DNA of 64,000 nucleotides from Bacteroidaceae bacterium (GTDB lineage: Bacteria > Bacteroidota > Bacteroidia > Bacteroidales > Bacteroidaceae), in contig CABIVS010000007.1 of NCBI GenBank assembly GCA_902362375.1, positions 248,001 through 312,000 of the forward strand, written 5' to 3'. The notes under the pieces were generated by a model. It was not told the DNA's origin. It worked only from the letters and a program-made list of their open reading frames with translations, and ran no database searches. Below are positions 25,482-34,352 of this stretch, piece after piece (positions within the stretch are counted from its first letter, which is position 1; each line of letters begins with the position of its first letter). The translations under genes and the position numbers were made by a program.

Positions 25482-28400
25482 TTAAAATCTGAATTTGGCT
25501 CCAAAGGTGATTGTCCGAGGAATCGGATAAGCACCGTAATCCAGTCCGTCATAACTGGTGTACACTTCAGGATCCATTCCTTTGTAGCGGGTGATTGTAA
25601 AGAGATCCTGTGCGCTGACAGACAGTTGTACACTTGCAAACTTCAGTACACGGCGAGGAATGCGGTATGAGAGGCTGATATTCTTCAACTTGATAAAAGA
25701 AGCATCTTCAAGCCAGAAATCCGAATTAGCATAACTCTTGTTGTCGGTATTGGTAAGGCTCGGATAAAGAGCGTCCGCTTTGTTGGCAACATGATCCCAT
25801 CCTTTGAAGTAGGCATCACGCAAGGTTACGAAACGAGAAACACCAGTCATGGATGCCGCCATAAAACGGCTGATATTCAACCGGTCATATCCGGTGGCAG
25901 CATTGAAAAATACATTCAGCGTCCAGTTTTTCCAAGTAACAGTGTTGTTCCAACCTACTGTCCATTTGGGACTTGCCTGTCCTTTCACAACCAAATCATC
26001 GGAAGTCGGATTCGTTGTCAGACTACCATCTGCTTTCTGATAAAGATTAGCGCCTTTATCATCGAATCCTTTCCATTGATAGACATAGAAAGATCCCATA
26101 GGATAACCGGGCTTCATAATCTGCAGAGGACCTCCCAAATCGCTATAGTTAGCAGTGAGTACAAAGTCATCTCCTGCGAGGTCTGCTACTTCATTCTTCA
26201 CATAAGAAGCATTCAGGCTGGTTTCCCATGTCACAGCTCCCTTTACAGGGAAAGTGGTAAGGGATAATTCGACTCCGGTATTGTTCAGTTTTCCTTGATT
26301 CACCCAATAAGTACCACCTCCGTTATATTTAGGCACCTGTTTCTGAAAGAGCAGATCTTTCGTTTGTTTCTTGAACCAGTCCACTGTAATATTAAAGCCT
26401 CCGATACTCATATCCAATCCCAAATCATATTGGTAAGTCTTTTCCCAGGTAATGCCGGGTGTAGCAAACTGATATCCCCAATATCCTGTAGAGGAAGTGG
26501 AAGTTCCCCAGCCGTAAGATGCTCCCGACAACATACCCAATGTGCTGTAAGCAGCAATATCCTGATTTCCGGTGACACCAAAGCTGGCACGCAGTTTCAA
26601 CTGATCGAGCACATGCTGGTTGCTCATGAAAGATTCTTGTGCAATATCCCAAGCCACAGCTGCGGAAGGGAAATATCCCCATTTGTTGTCTCCCTGAAAT
26701 TTAGAAGAACCGTCAGCTCTTAATGCAGCGGTAATAAAATATCGTTTCTTATAATCGTAATTAGCACGCACGATACCGGAAGCCAAAGAAAATTCCGTGT
26801 ATGAATTGCTCGCATCTCTGATAGCAGCATTACCAAGATTCCAGTACCCAACACTTTCATTGTTCAGATTGGAACCGGTTCCCTTTAGTTGTGAGTCCCA
26901 CGAACGACTTATTTCCCATACGCCCATGGCAGTGAAGCTATGATCTCCGAATTGCTTTTGCCAGGTCAGATTGTTAGTATTCTGCCAATAGTTATGCAAT
27001 GCGTTGGTATTGCTTGCGCTATTGATAGCACCCGGTGAATCCAGTTTCGACCGGAAAGAATAAGAAGGACTATTATCGTAGTCATAACCTCCCTGAACGG
27101 AAAGCGTCAGTCCTTTCATGATTTTGAACAGCAATGTCAGGTTGGCGTTTAAATTATAGCTATAGCTATCGCTATTGTTCACTATCATTTCACCGTAAGG
27201 GCTGGAACCGATCATATTATACGGGTCTGTATTGTACACGCCGGTTTCGGGATCTTTCAGCTCCATGGTAGGCGAAAAGTTAGTGACATGCAACCAGTTC
27301 GCCCCACCTTCATTGTGTTTGTGAAGACTGGATGCGTTTAATTTTGCAGAGATTGTCAACCAGGGTTTCACTTCCGAGTCGATGTTTGCCCGAATTCCAT
27401 AGCGTTTATAATCGGACATGATGGTGATGGCTTCCTGATCGAGTACATTTCCCGAAATAAGGTATTTCACTTTTTCATTTCCTCCGGATATGGCGAGCCG
27501 ATAATCCTGGGTGATACCTGTACGAGTCAGAAGATCAGTCCAGTTAATTCCTTTCGTTCCATTTTTATAAGCCTCAAGATCTTCGGCAGAGATAGTAGAC
27601 GATCCGCGAATATCATTCAGTGCAGTTGCATATTCGTAAGCGTTCAGCAGGTCATACTGTTTTCTGACAGTCGAAAGCCCTACCGATGCATCGAACGTTA
27701 CCTGTGCTTTTCCCTCACTACCCTGTTTGGTGGTTATCAGGATAACGCCATTCGAACCACGGGAACCGTAAATGGCAGTGGAGGAAGCGTCTTTCAGTAT
27801 TTCCATCGACTGGATATCAGAAGGGTTAATACCGTCCAAGCCACTGGAAGAGATGATACCATCAATCACATATAAAGGATCGCTGCTTTTATTAATAGAG
27901 GTAGTTCCACGAACGCGCACCTTCATACTTGCTCCGGGCATACCACTCGTAGCAGTGACTTCTACACCGGGAGTACGACCCTGGAGTATATTTTCAACCC
28001 GTTGTACAGGTTGATTTTTGTATTGTCTGTTGGATACACCGGACACAGCACCCGTAAGGTCACTCTTTTTGACGGTTCCGTATCCTACCACTACCACTTC
28101 ATCTAATAACTGATTGTCTTCTTTCAACACAACACGAAGAAGAGATCTCTTTCTGACTTTCACTTCCTGCGTATGATAGCCGATGTAAGAGATCACTAAA
28201 ATCGCTCCTTCCGGAGCTTCGAGAGTAAACCTACCATCCATATCACTGGTAGTTCCGGTATCTTCACCTTTGATAATGACGGAAGCACCAATGATTGTCT
28301 CTCCCTGTTCGTCGTTAATCACTCCTTTGATTGTCTTTCCAGCATCCCCGTCGGTAGTAGTATCGCTGTTTGTCGTAACTTCATTGTTATTTTCCGGGGC

Positions 28401-28508
28401 TTCCTGTGTTTCTGTCTTCTGTTTTTCAAGAGGAGGAGCAACCTGCGCGAATAATCCGAAAGGCAGAAACAGCATTAAAAGAATGCATAATAGCCATTTG
28501 TTTTTCAT
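25482..28508 (-). CDS. SusC/RagA family TonB-dependent transporter of an enzyme-free SusCD pair
   Basis: About 1008 residues from ATG 28508 (MKNKWLLCILLMLFLPFGLFAQ, a good signal peptide); the frame is open further upstream but those codons do not look coding. An unusual Glu/Thr/Asn/Asp-rich linker (about 25-60) precedes the carboxypeptidase-regulatory-like domain (IKGVINDEQGETIIGASV). The box DEVVVVGYGTVKKSDLTGAV, the plug and the barrel follow, ending GAKFRF. An in-frame Met four codons upstream (MEVIM) is a possible alternative start. Confidence 0.93.
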   Translation of the reverse strand: MKNKWLLCILLMLFLPFGLFAQVAPPLEKQKTETQEAPENNNEVTTNSDTTTDGDAGKTIKGVINDEQGETIIGASVIIKGEDTGTTSDMDGRFTLEAPEGAILVISYIGYHTQEVKVRKRSLLRVVLKEDNQLLDEVVVVGYGTVKKSDLTGAVSGVSNRQYKNQPVQRVENILQGRTPGVEVTATSGMPGASMKVRVRGTTSINKSSDPLYVIDGIISSSGLDGINPSDIQSMEILKDASSTAIYGSRGSNGVILITTKQGSEGKAQVTFDASVGLSTVRKQYDLLNAYEYATALNDIRGSSTISAEDLEAYKNGTKGINWTDLLTRTGITQDYRLAISGGNEKVKYLISGNVLDQEAITIMSDYKRYGIRANIDSEVKPWLTISAKLNASSLHKHNEGGANWLHVTNFSPTMELKDPETGVYNTDPYNMIGSSPYGEMIVNNSDSYSYNLNANLTLLFKIMKGLTLSVQGGYDYDNSPSYSFRSKLDSPGAINSASNTNALHNYWQNTNNLTWQKQFGDHSFTAMGVWEISRSWDSQLKGTGSNLNNESVGYWNLGNAAIRDASNSYTEFSLASGIVRANYDYKKRYFITAALRADGSSKFQGDNKWGYFPSAAVAWDIAQESFMSNQHVLDQLKLRASFGVTGNQDIAAYSTLGMLSGASYGWGTSTSSTGYWGYQFATPGITWEKTYQYDLGLDMSIGGFNITVDWFKKQTKDLLFQKQVPKYNGGGTYWVNQGKLNNTGVELSLTTFPVKGAVTWETSLNASYVKNEVADLAGDDFVLTANYSDLGGPLQIMKPGYPMGSFYVYQWKGFDDKGANLYQKADGSLTTNPTSDDLVVKGQASPKWTVGWNNTVTWKNWTLNVFFNAATGYDRLNISRFMAASMTGVSRFVTLRDAYFKGWDHVANKADALYPSLTNTDNKSYANSDFWLEDASFIKLKNISLSYRIPRRVLKFASVQLSVSAQDLFTITRYKGMDPEVYTSYDGLDYGAYPIPRTITFGAKFRF

Positions 28509-28655
28509 TATTACTTCCATTATTGTTCTAAAATTAGAATAGTTATTAGGATAGATTACCATCAATATTAGGCAATTTATGTGCCAAAAGCATAACAAAA
28601 GACTGATACAACGAGACTTGTCAAGTTTAACAAAAGAGATTATATCACTCATTCT

Positions 28656-28663
28656 CAAATATA
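28656..28663 (-). promoter_or_regulatory. Candidate -7 element for the second susC
   Basis: Minus-strand TATATTTG fits TAnnTTTG, about 148 bp upstream of the start codon at 28508, which would give a long leader. No clear -33 element was found. Confidence 0.35.
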
Positions 28664-28735
28664 TAAATAATTTGCAATAAAGAAAAAAAGCATTAATAGC
28701 CAGATTAAGTTTCAAGCACGATCCTGTGCAAAAAT

Positions 28736-28762
28736 TCCACAGAAATGTGGACATATTCCACA
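28736..28762. promoter_or_regulatory. Operator-like alternating half-sites upstream of the second susC
   Basis: TCCACA (28736-28741), TGTGGA (28746-28751) and TCCACA (28757-28762) form two overlapping perfect dyads with a shared middle half-site and spacers GAAA and CATAT. They lie about 75-100 bp upstream of the candidate -7 element. They could be a regulator binding site or an alternative-hairpin element. The rest of 28509-28997 shows no gene. Confidence 0.45.
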
Positions 28763-28921
28763 AGATAATAAGTTAAGAATAATCCGTATTTAAAAGTTCC
28801 TTTCCATCCTTCTGATTGTTTCCACATATCAGAAGTCAGAATAAACGTTCCAAAACTTCTGTTTAAACGATTATTAACTAATTTCTCCCCCGTCTCCGAG
28901 AACAGAATCAGCAGAAATATC

Positions 28922-28967
28922 TATCTTTGCCCCAATTTCAAGCAAGAAAGCAAAAATGCTATTTTTG
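28922..28967 (+). promoter_or_regulatory. Candidate promoter region of the thioesterase gene
   Basis: Two matches to TAnnTTTG occur: TATCTTTG at 28922-28929 and TATTTTTG at 28960-28967. The second is 30 bp upstream of the ATG at 28998 and is the more likely -7 element. Confidence 0.45.
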
Positions 28968-28997
28968 TGTCGAATTTAAAACGTTTAAGAGAAAACA

Positions 28998-29429
28998 ATG
29001 GAAGAAATCGTATTTCATCACACATTACCTATCCAATTGCGATTCAATGATGTAGACAAATTTGGTCACGTCAACAACACGGTTTACTTCTCCTTTTACG
29101 ACTTGGGAAAGACTGAATACTTCGGTTCAGTATGCCCGGGAGTAGATTGGGAAAAGATTGGTATTGTCGTTGTTCATATTGAAGCGAATTTCGTCAAGCA
29201 AATTTTCGCATCGGACCACATCGCTGTACAAACCGCCGTTTCTAAGATAGGTACCAAAAGCTTTCATCTGGTTCAACAAGTCATTGACACGAAAACCAAT
29301 GAAGTGAAATGCGTTTGCAAGTCCATCATGGTTACTTTCGATCTTGAAAGACATGAGTCCATGCCACTGACCAAGGAATGGATAGAAGCGATCTGCAAGT
29401 ATGAAGGACGGGATTTGCAAAAAGCATAG
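28998..29429 (+). CDS. Hotdog-fold acyl-CoA thioesterase (4HBT/FadM type)
   Basis: A 143-residue single hotdog domain. RFNDVDKFGHVNNTVYFSFYDLGKTEYF carries the catalytic Asp and the HVNN loop of 4-hydroxybenzoyl-CoA thioesterase-like enzymes. It probably hydrolyses acyl-CoA or acyl-ACP thioesters in the cytoplasm. It lies 207 bp before the aryl polyene operon and has its own promoter candidate. The operon also has its own promoter, so it may or may not belong to that pathway. Confidence 0.85.
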   Translation: MEEIVFHHTLPIQLRFNDVDKFGHVNNTVYFSFYDLGKTEYFGSVCPGVDWEKIGIVVVHIEANFVKQIFASDHIAVQTAVSKIGTKSFHLVQQVIDTKTNEVKCVCKSIMVTFDLERHESMPLTKEWIEAICKYEGRDLQKA

Positions 29430-29442
29430 ATTGATTCCCCCC

Positions 29443-29508
29443 CACCGATGAAGACACCCTCCGGCACCGATGAAGGCATCGAGCGGTACCGGGGAACAAA
29501 TCTCCCAC
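29443..29508. repeat. Short 22-bp-period repeat before the aryl polyene operon
   Basis: CACCGATGAAG recurs at 29443-29453 and 29465-29475, exactly 22 bp apart, and a diverged third unit starts TACCGGGGAA at 29487. The second unit contains the dyad CGATG-AAGG-CATCG. It lies between the thioesterase stop and the operon promoter. Confidence 0.5.
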
Positions 29509-29590
29509 GAATGAGAAACAAAACAAGCAAAACCAATTCCCCAGAAAAAGTTTTATCCTGATTCATGTCCGCTATATAACAGAAATTGCC

Positions 29591-29598
29591 TATTTTTG
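29591..29598 (+). promoter_or_regulatory. Candidate -7 promoter element of the aryl polyene operon
   Basis: TATTTTTG matches TAnnTTTG and lies 38 bp upstream of the ammonia-lyase start at 29637. No convincing promoter was found between the operon genes up to 52583, so it may drive about 23 kb. Confidence 0.55.
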
Positions 29599-29636
29599 CA
29601 CCTTATTATTAAGGCATAAAATATCTAGTACAGAAA

Positions 29637-31160
29637 ATGATAGCTGACAAAAGTATAAATTTAGATACCCTTCATAAAGTATTGTTTGATAATGAGAAGC
29701 TGGAACTCTCTGAAGAATGTATTCGAAAAGTAGAGGAAAGCTTCGATTTTCTGCAATCCTTTTCCAGCGATAAAATTATTTATGGTATCAATACGGGGTT
29801 CGGCCCAATGGCACAATACAGAATAGAAGATCAGTCATTGATCGACCTTCAGTATAATATCATCCGAAGCCATTCCACCGGTGCCGGCAAACCGCTTCCC
29901 GAACTTTATGTGAAAGCAGCTATGATTGCCCGTTTGTACACTTTTCTACAAGGGAAGTCAGGAGTGCATCTGGAACTGGTTTCTCTCCTCTGTGAATTTA
30001 TCAACCGCGGAATTTATCCGTTCATACCCGAACACGGAAGTGTAGGTGCCAGCGGCGATCTCGTACAACTGGCCCATATCGCCCTGACGTTAATAGGGGA
30101 AGGGGAAGTTTTTTATCAGGGTAAATTGTGTAACGCAGCTACGGTGCTTCAGGAAAACGGTCTGAAACCTTTTTCCATGCGTATTCGTGAAGGTTTATCC
30201 GTTACAAACGGTACTTCTGTAATGACAGGCATCGGTATTGTCAATCTGATTTATGCAAAAAAACTACTCCGTTGGTCGGTGGCTGCCTCTGTAATGATGA
30301 ATGAGATTGCCGCCTCTTATGATGATTTTATGGCACAGGCATTAAACGAGGCCAAGCATCATAAAGGTCAACAAGAGATAGCTGCTATGATGAGAGAATG
30401 GGTGGCAGGCAGTAAATGCGTGCTTCAAAGAGAGAACGAGCTATACAACCAGGTGCATAAAGAGAAAATCTTCGAACACAAAGTACAGCCCTATTATTCC
30501 TTGCGATGTGTTCCGCAAATACTCGGTCCTATTTACGATGAACTGGAGAATGCGGAAGAAGTATTAATAAACGAAATAAATTCCGCCTGTGACAATCCGA
30601 TTGTCGATCCGGATACACAAAATATTTATCATGGCGGCAACTTCCACGGAGATTACATTTCTTTCGAAATGGACAAGTTGAAAATTGCCATGACCAAGCT
30701 GACTATGCTTTGCGAAAGACAGATTAACTATCTGTTCCACGACCGTATCAATGGCATCCTGCCTCCGTTTGTAAATTTGGGAGTGCTTGGATTGAACTAT
30801 GGTTTACAGGCTTCGCAATTCACTGCAACCTCCACCACAGCGGAGTGTCAGACATTATCAAATCCGATGTATGTACACAGTATCCCCAACAACAATGATA
30901 ATCAGGATATTGTCAGCATGGGAACCAACTCGGCTCTATTAGCAAAAACAGTCATTGAGAATTCTTATCAGGTGATGGCTATCCAGTTTATGGGAATGGC
31001 ACAAGCTATCGACTACCTAAAAATACAGGATCGCCTAAGTTCCAAAAGCAGGCAGGTTTATGAAGAAATACGCAGTTTCTTCCCTGTATTTACCAATGAC
31101 ACACCTAAATATAAAGAGATAGAAATGATGATAGACTATCTCAAAAAAGAAGATAAATAA
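29637..31160 (+). CDS. MIO-dependent aromatic amino acid ammonia-lyase (HAL/TAL family)
   Basis: A 507-residue lyase of the HutH/PAL family. The cofactor-forming Ala138-Ser139-Gly140 triad sits in GSVGASGDLVQLAH, and the catalytic Tyr49 lies in YGINTGFG. SNPMYVHSIPNNNDNQDIVSMG provides the C-terminal active-site segment. In this context it should deaminate tyrosine (or another aromatic amino acid) to an aryl-acrylate such as 4-coumarate, the aryl polyene starter. The residues aligned with the Rhodobacter TAL selectivity pair His89-Leu90 are Ser78-His79, as in many histidine lyases, so substrate choice is not settled by sequence. First gene of the operon; the next starts 1 bp after its stop codon. 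Confidence 0.88.
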   Translation: MIADKSINLDTLHKVLFDNEKLELSEECIRKVEESFDFLQSFSSDKIIYGINTGFGPMAQYRIEDQSLIDLQYNIIRSHSTGAGKPLPELYVKAAMIARLYTFLQGKSGVHLELVSLLCEFINRGIYPFIPEHGSVGASGDLVQLAHIALTLIGEGEVFYQGKLCNAATVLQENGLKPFSMRIREGLSVTNGTSVMTGIGIVNLIYAKKLLRWSVAASVMMNEIAASYDDFMAQALNEAKHHKGQQEIAAMMREWVAGSKCVLQRENELYNQVHKEKIFEHKVQPYYSLRCVPQILGPIYDELENAEEVLINEINSACDNPIVDPDTQNIYHGGNFHGDYISFEMDKLKIAMTKLTMLCERQINYLFHDRINGILPPFVNLGVLGLNYGLQASQFTATSTTAECQTLSNPMYVHSIPNNNDNQDIVSMGTNSALLAKTVIENSYQVMAIQFMGMAQAIDYLKIQDRLSSKSRQVYEEIRSFFPVFTNDTPKYKEIEMMIDYLKKEDK

Positions 31161-31161
31161 A

Positions 31162-31890
31162 ATGAAATATGCATTAGTAACCGGAGGAAGCCGAGGTATC
31201 GGCCGTGCTGTCAGTTGTAAACTGGCGGAAATGGGCTACTTTATACTGATAAATTATCAGAATAACGACGCAGAAGCGGAGAAAACGTTGCAGTTAGTAC
31301 AGGAAAAAGGAAGTAATGGCAAGTTGATGAAGTTCGATGTGACCGACCCTGCCGCTATCAACCTTGCTTTGGGCAACTGGGCTTCCCAACACCCTGACGA
31401 ATATATCGAGGTACTGATAAACAATGCAGGTATCCGCAAAGACAACCTGATGCTCTGGATGACAGGAGAAGAATGGAGCAAAGTGCTCGATATCAGCCTG
31501 AACGGATTCTTCAACGTGACACAGCCTTTATTGAAGAATATGCTGGTCAAACGTTATGGACGTATCGTAAATATCGTGTCATTGTCGGGCATTCAGGGAA
31601 TGCCCGGCCAAGCCAATTACTCCGCAGCCAAAGGTGGTGTAATAGCTGCTACCAAAGCACTGGCACAGGAAGTTGCCAAGAAGAAAGTAACAGTCAATGC
31701 AGTAGCTCCGGGATTCATCCGTACGGATATGACGGAAGGAATTGATGAGAACGAATGGAAGAAACATATTCCCGCGGGACGTTTCGGCACTCCGGAAGAG
31801 GTTGCCGACCTGGTCGGTTTCCTGGCATCTCCAGCCTCATCCTACATCACAGGAGAAGTGATTTCCATCAACGGAGGACTATATACTTAA
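31162..31890 (+). CDS. 3-oxoacyl-ACP reductase (FabG-type SDR), aryl polyene ketoreductase
   Basis: A 242-residue short-chain dehydrogenase. It has the cofactor-binding TGGSRGIGRA, NNAG, the catalytic Ser in IVSLSG, the YSAAKGG Tyr-Lys pair, and the PGFIRTDM segment. It is the only ketoreductase in the operon, so it should reduce the beta-keto group at every elongation cycle. It is separated from the lyase by one base and from the next ketosynthase by 26 bp. Confidence 0.92.
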   Translation: MKYALVTGGSRGIGRAVSCKLAEMGYFILINYQNNDAEAEKTLQLVQEKGSNGKLMKFDVTDPAAINLALGNWASQHPDEYIEVLINNAGIRKDNLMLWMTGEEWSKVLDISLNGFFNVTQPLLKNMLVKRYGRIVNIVSLSGIQGMPGQANYSAAKGGVIAATKALAQEVAKKKVTVNAVAPGFIRTDMTEGIDENEWKKHIPAGRFGTPEEVADLVGFLASPASSYITGEVISINGGLYT

Positions 31891-31916
31891 AATAAAAGCA
31901 TAGAATAGACAAAATA

Positions 31917-33140
31917 ATGAAAAGAGTTGTTATCACGGGAATGGGGATTTACTCTTGCATCGGCAAGAATCTGGATGAAGTAAAAGACTCACTATATAAT
32001 GGAAAATCGGGAATTGGCATAGACCCGGTACGGAAAGAATTGGGCTATTTTTCTGCATTAACGGGGATATTGGAACGTCCCGACTTGAAGAAGTTGTTGG
32101 ACCGCCGTAAACGTCTCTGTCTACCGGAGCAGGGAGAATATGCTTATCTCGCTACATTAGAAGCTTTCCGTAATGCCGGTATTGATGAGGATTTTCTCGA
32201 AGCCAATGAAGTGGGTATCTTGTATGGCAATGATAGTAGTGCCGCTCCTGTTATTAACGCAGTGGACATCATTCGTGAAAAGAAAAACACTGCACTGGTA
32301 GGTTCCGGTTCTATTTTCCAGTCGATGAATTCCACCGTGACAATGAACCTGTCGGTTATTTTCAAACTAAGAGGGGTCAACTTCACCATTGCCGGAGCCT
32401 GTGCAAGCGGCTCTCACGCTATTGGCATGGGTTACCTGCTTATAAAATCGGGATTGCAGGATTGTATTCTTTGCGGTGGCGCACAAGAAGTCAATCCTTA
32501 TGCAGTAGGAAGTTTCGACGGACTAAGCGCATTTTCCACCCAGGAAGCAGCCCCCGAGAAAGCCTCGAAACCTTTTGATAAACGACGTGACGGACTGATT
32601 CCGAGTGGAGGAGCCGCTAGTCTGGTATTAGAGAGTTATGAATCGGCTGTAAAAAGGGGAGCTCCCATTCTGGCCGAAGTCATCGGTTACGGTTTTTCAT
32701 CCAATGGAGATCACATCTCCGTGCCTAATGTGGACGGCCCGAAACGTTCTCTTCAAATGGCTATCAAAGATGCAGGGATTGCACTCGAACAGATCAGTTA
32801 TATCAATGCACACGCCACCTCAACTCCGGTAGGTGACTTGAACGAGGCGAAAGCCATTGCAGAAGTATTTGAAAGGCATCACCCGTATGTGACCTCCACA
32901 AAGTCTATGACAGGACATGAAATGTGGATGGCCGGTGCCAGTGAAGTGATTTATTCCACCCTCATGATGAACAACGGTTTCATCGCTCCCAACCTCAATT
33001 TCGAGGAACCGGACGAGGCCTCTGCACAATTAAATATACCTACCCAACGGGTAAACCTGGAATTTGATACGTTCCTTTCCAACTCATTCGGATTCGGAGG
33101 AACCAATTCCACACTAATCATACGCAAAATCAATCCATAA
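31917..33140 (+). CDS. Beta-ketoacyl synthase (FabF-like), catalytically complete
   Basis: A 407-residue thiolase-fold ketosynthase with the full Cys-His-His triad: Cys162 (AGACASGSHA), His299 (NAHATSTP) and His334 (TGHEMWMAGASE). The last motif departs from the usual GHxxGAAG. It ends with the NSFGFGGTN loop. It probably condenses malonyl-ACP with the growing aryl polyene chain. The operon holds two more complete ketosynthases and a Cys-less KS-like protein; which pair works together cannot be told here. Confidence 0.92.
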   Translation: MKRVVITGMGIYSCIGKNLDEVKDSLYNGKSGIGIDPVRKELGYFSALTGILERPDLKKLLDRRKRLCLPEQGEYAYLATLEAFRNAGIDEDFLEANEVGILYGNDSSAAPVINAVDIIREKKNTALVGSGSIFQSMNSTVTMNLSVIFKLRGVNFTIAGACASGSHAIGMGYLLIKSGLQDCILCGGAQEVNPYAVGSFDGLSAFSTQEAAPEKASKPFDKRRDGLIPSGGAASLVLESYESAVKRGAPILAEVIGYGFSSNGDHISVPNVDGPKRSLQMAIKDAGIALEQISYINAHATSTPVGDLNEAKAIAEVFERHHPYVTSTKSMTGHEMWMAGASEVIYSTLMMNNGFIAPNLNFEEPDEASAQLNIPTQRVNLEFDTFLSNSFGFGGTNSTLIIRKINP

Positions 33141-33161
33141 TTTACTAAAGAAAACAGATAT

Positions 33162-33413
33162 ATGACAAACGAAGAAATCATCGAGAAAATAAGAACCACT
33201 CTGGCAGAAGAGTTTGAAGTAGACATCGACGTTATCCAGCCGGATGCGCCGTTAATGGAAACTCTTGAACTGGACAGCCTAGACTTGGTCGATATGGTGG
33301 TACTGGTAGAAAAGAACTTCGGTTTCAACGTAACCGGACAAGATTTTGCGGGTATCAAAACCTTCCAGGACTTCTACGATCTCGTTATCACCCGTATGCA
33401 GGAAGCCAAGTAA
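33162..33413 (+). CDS. Acyl carrier protein (first of two)
   Basis: An 83-residue acidic four-helix protein with the phosphopantetheine site Ser39 in LELDSLDLVDM. It would carry the aryl polyene chain as a thioester. It starts 21 bp after the ketosynthase and ends 2 bp before the acyltransferase gene. Confidence 0.92.
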   Translation: MTNEEIIEKIRTTLAEEFEVDIDVIQPDAPLMETLELDSLDLVDMVVLVEKNFGFNVTGQDFAGIKTFQDFYDLVITRMQEAK

Positions 33414-33415
33414 AT

Positions 33416-34327
33416 ATGTCGACGTGGAAAGGCAAAACCCGGGGAGGAACATTCGGATACTTATTCTTTATTTACCTGATTAAGTATCTAGGCATTACTG
33501 CCGCTTATATATTTCTAAGTCTGGTAGTATTGTACTTCATACCGTTTGCTCCGAAAGCCACCAAAAGCACCTGGTTTTATGCCCGCCACATTCTGAAATA
33601 CAACCGAGTACGCTCTTTGGGTATGTTGCTACGCAACTATTACCGGTTAGGGCAAATCCTGATTGACAAAGTAGCCATTGGCAACGGAAAAGTCGATCAA
33701 TACCGGTTCGAGTTCGAACGGTATCCGGAGTTCCTGCAATTGCTGAACAGCGAACAGGGAGTGATTATGATTGGCGCCCATGTGGGAAACTGGGAAATAG
33801 GCGTTCCTTTCTTCGACGATTACGGAAAGAAAATCAATATCGTGATGTATGATGCCGAACATCGTAGAATCAAAGAGATATTGGAGAAAAATGGTCAGGA
33901 CAAGGATTTTAAGATTATCCCCGTCAACGAAGATAACCTGACACACGTTTTCCGTATTACCGAGGCGTTAAACAAGAAAGAATATGTATGCTTCCAGGGC
34001 GACCGTTATCTGAATAAAGAGAAACTGCTGACAGGAACACTCCTGGGACAGAAAGCTCCTTTCCCTGCCGGTCCTTTCCTGCTTGGTTCGCGAATGAAAG
34101 TTCCAGTAGTATTCTACTTTGCCATGAGAGAGCCGGGCAGAACCTACCGTTTTCATTTTATAAGGACGGAACCAGTCATACGAACCAAAGAAAAAAAAGC
34201 AGAGACAGCTCTGCTCGAACAATATACGGCCGCTTTGGACCAGATACTGAAACGCTATCCGGAACAATGGTTTAACTATTACTCATTCTGGGAAACCACA
34301 AGTGACGGTTCGCTCTCAAAGGATTAA
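33416..34327 (+). CDS. LpxL/HtrB-like lysophospholipid acyltransferase
   Basis: A 303-residue membrane-associated acyltransferase with an N-terminal hydrophobic segment (about 14-45). It has the catalytic HX4E motif His122-Glu127 in GAHVGNWEIG, and FQGDRYLNKE plus KAPFPAGPFLLG substrate segments typical of the late lipid A acyltransferase family. It may transfer the polyene or a fatty acyl group to the lipid carrier. A second, PlsC-like acyltransferase is fused to the exporter later in the operon. Confidence 0.88.
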   Translation: MSTWKGKTRGGTFGYLFFIYLIKYLGITAAYIFLSLVVLYFIPFAPKATKSTWFYARHILKYNRVRSLGMLLRNYYRLGQILIDKVAIGNGKVDQYRFEFERYPEFLQLLNSEQGVIMIGAHVGNWEIGVPFFDDYGKKINIVMYDAEHRRIKEILEKNGQDKDFKIIPVNEDNLTHVFRITEALNKKEYVCFQGDRYLNKEKLLTGTLLGQKAPFPAGPFLLGSRMKVPVVFYFAMREPGRTYRFHFIRTEPVIRTKEKKAETALLEQYTAALDQILKRYPEQWFNYYSFWETTSDGSLSKD

Positions 34328-34352
34328 AATAGAAAGATATAACAAAATAAAG

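Noticed and set aside
28509..28763. Upstream extension of the second SusC open frame
   Set aside because: The signal peptide begins at 28508 and the extra residues do not resemble coding sequence; a promoter candidate lies inside.
29637..31160. hutH of a histidine degradation operon
   Set aside because: No hutU, hutI or hutG neighbours; the gene heads a polyketide-type operon. The Ser-His selectivity pair keeps some doubt.
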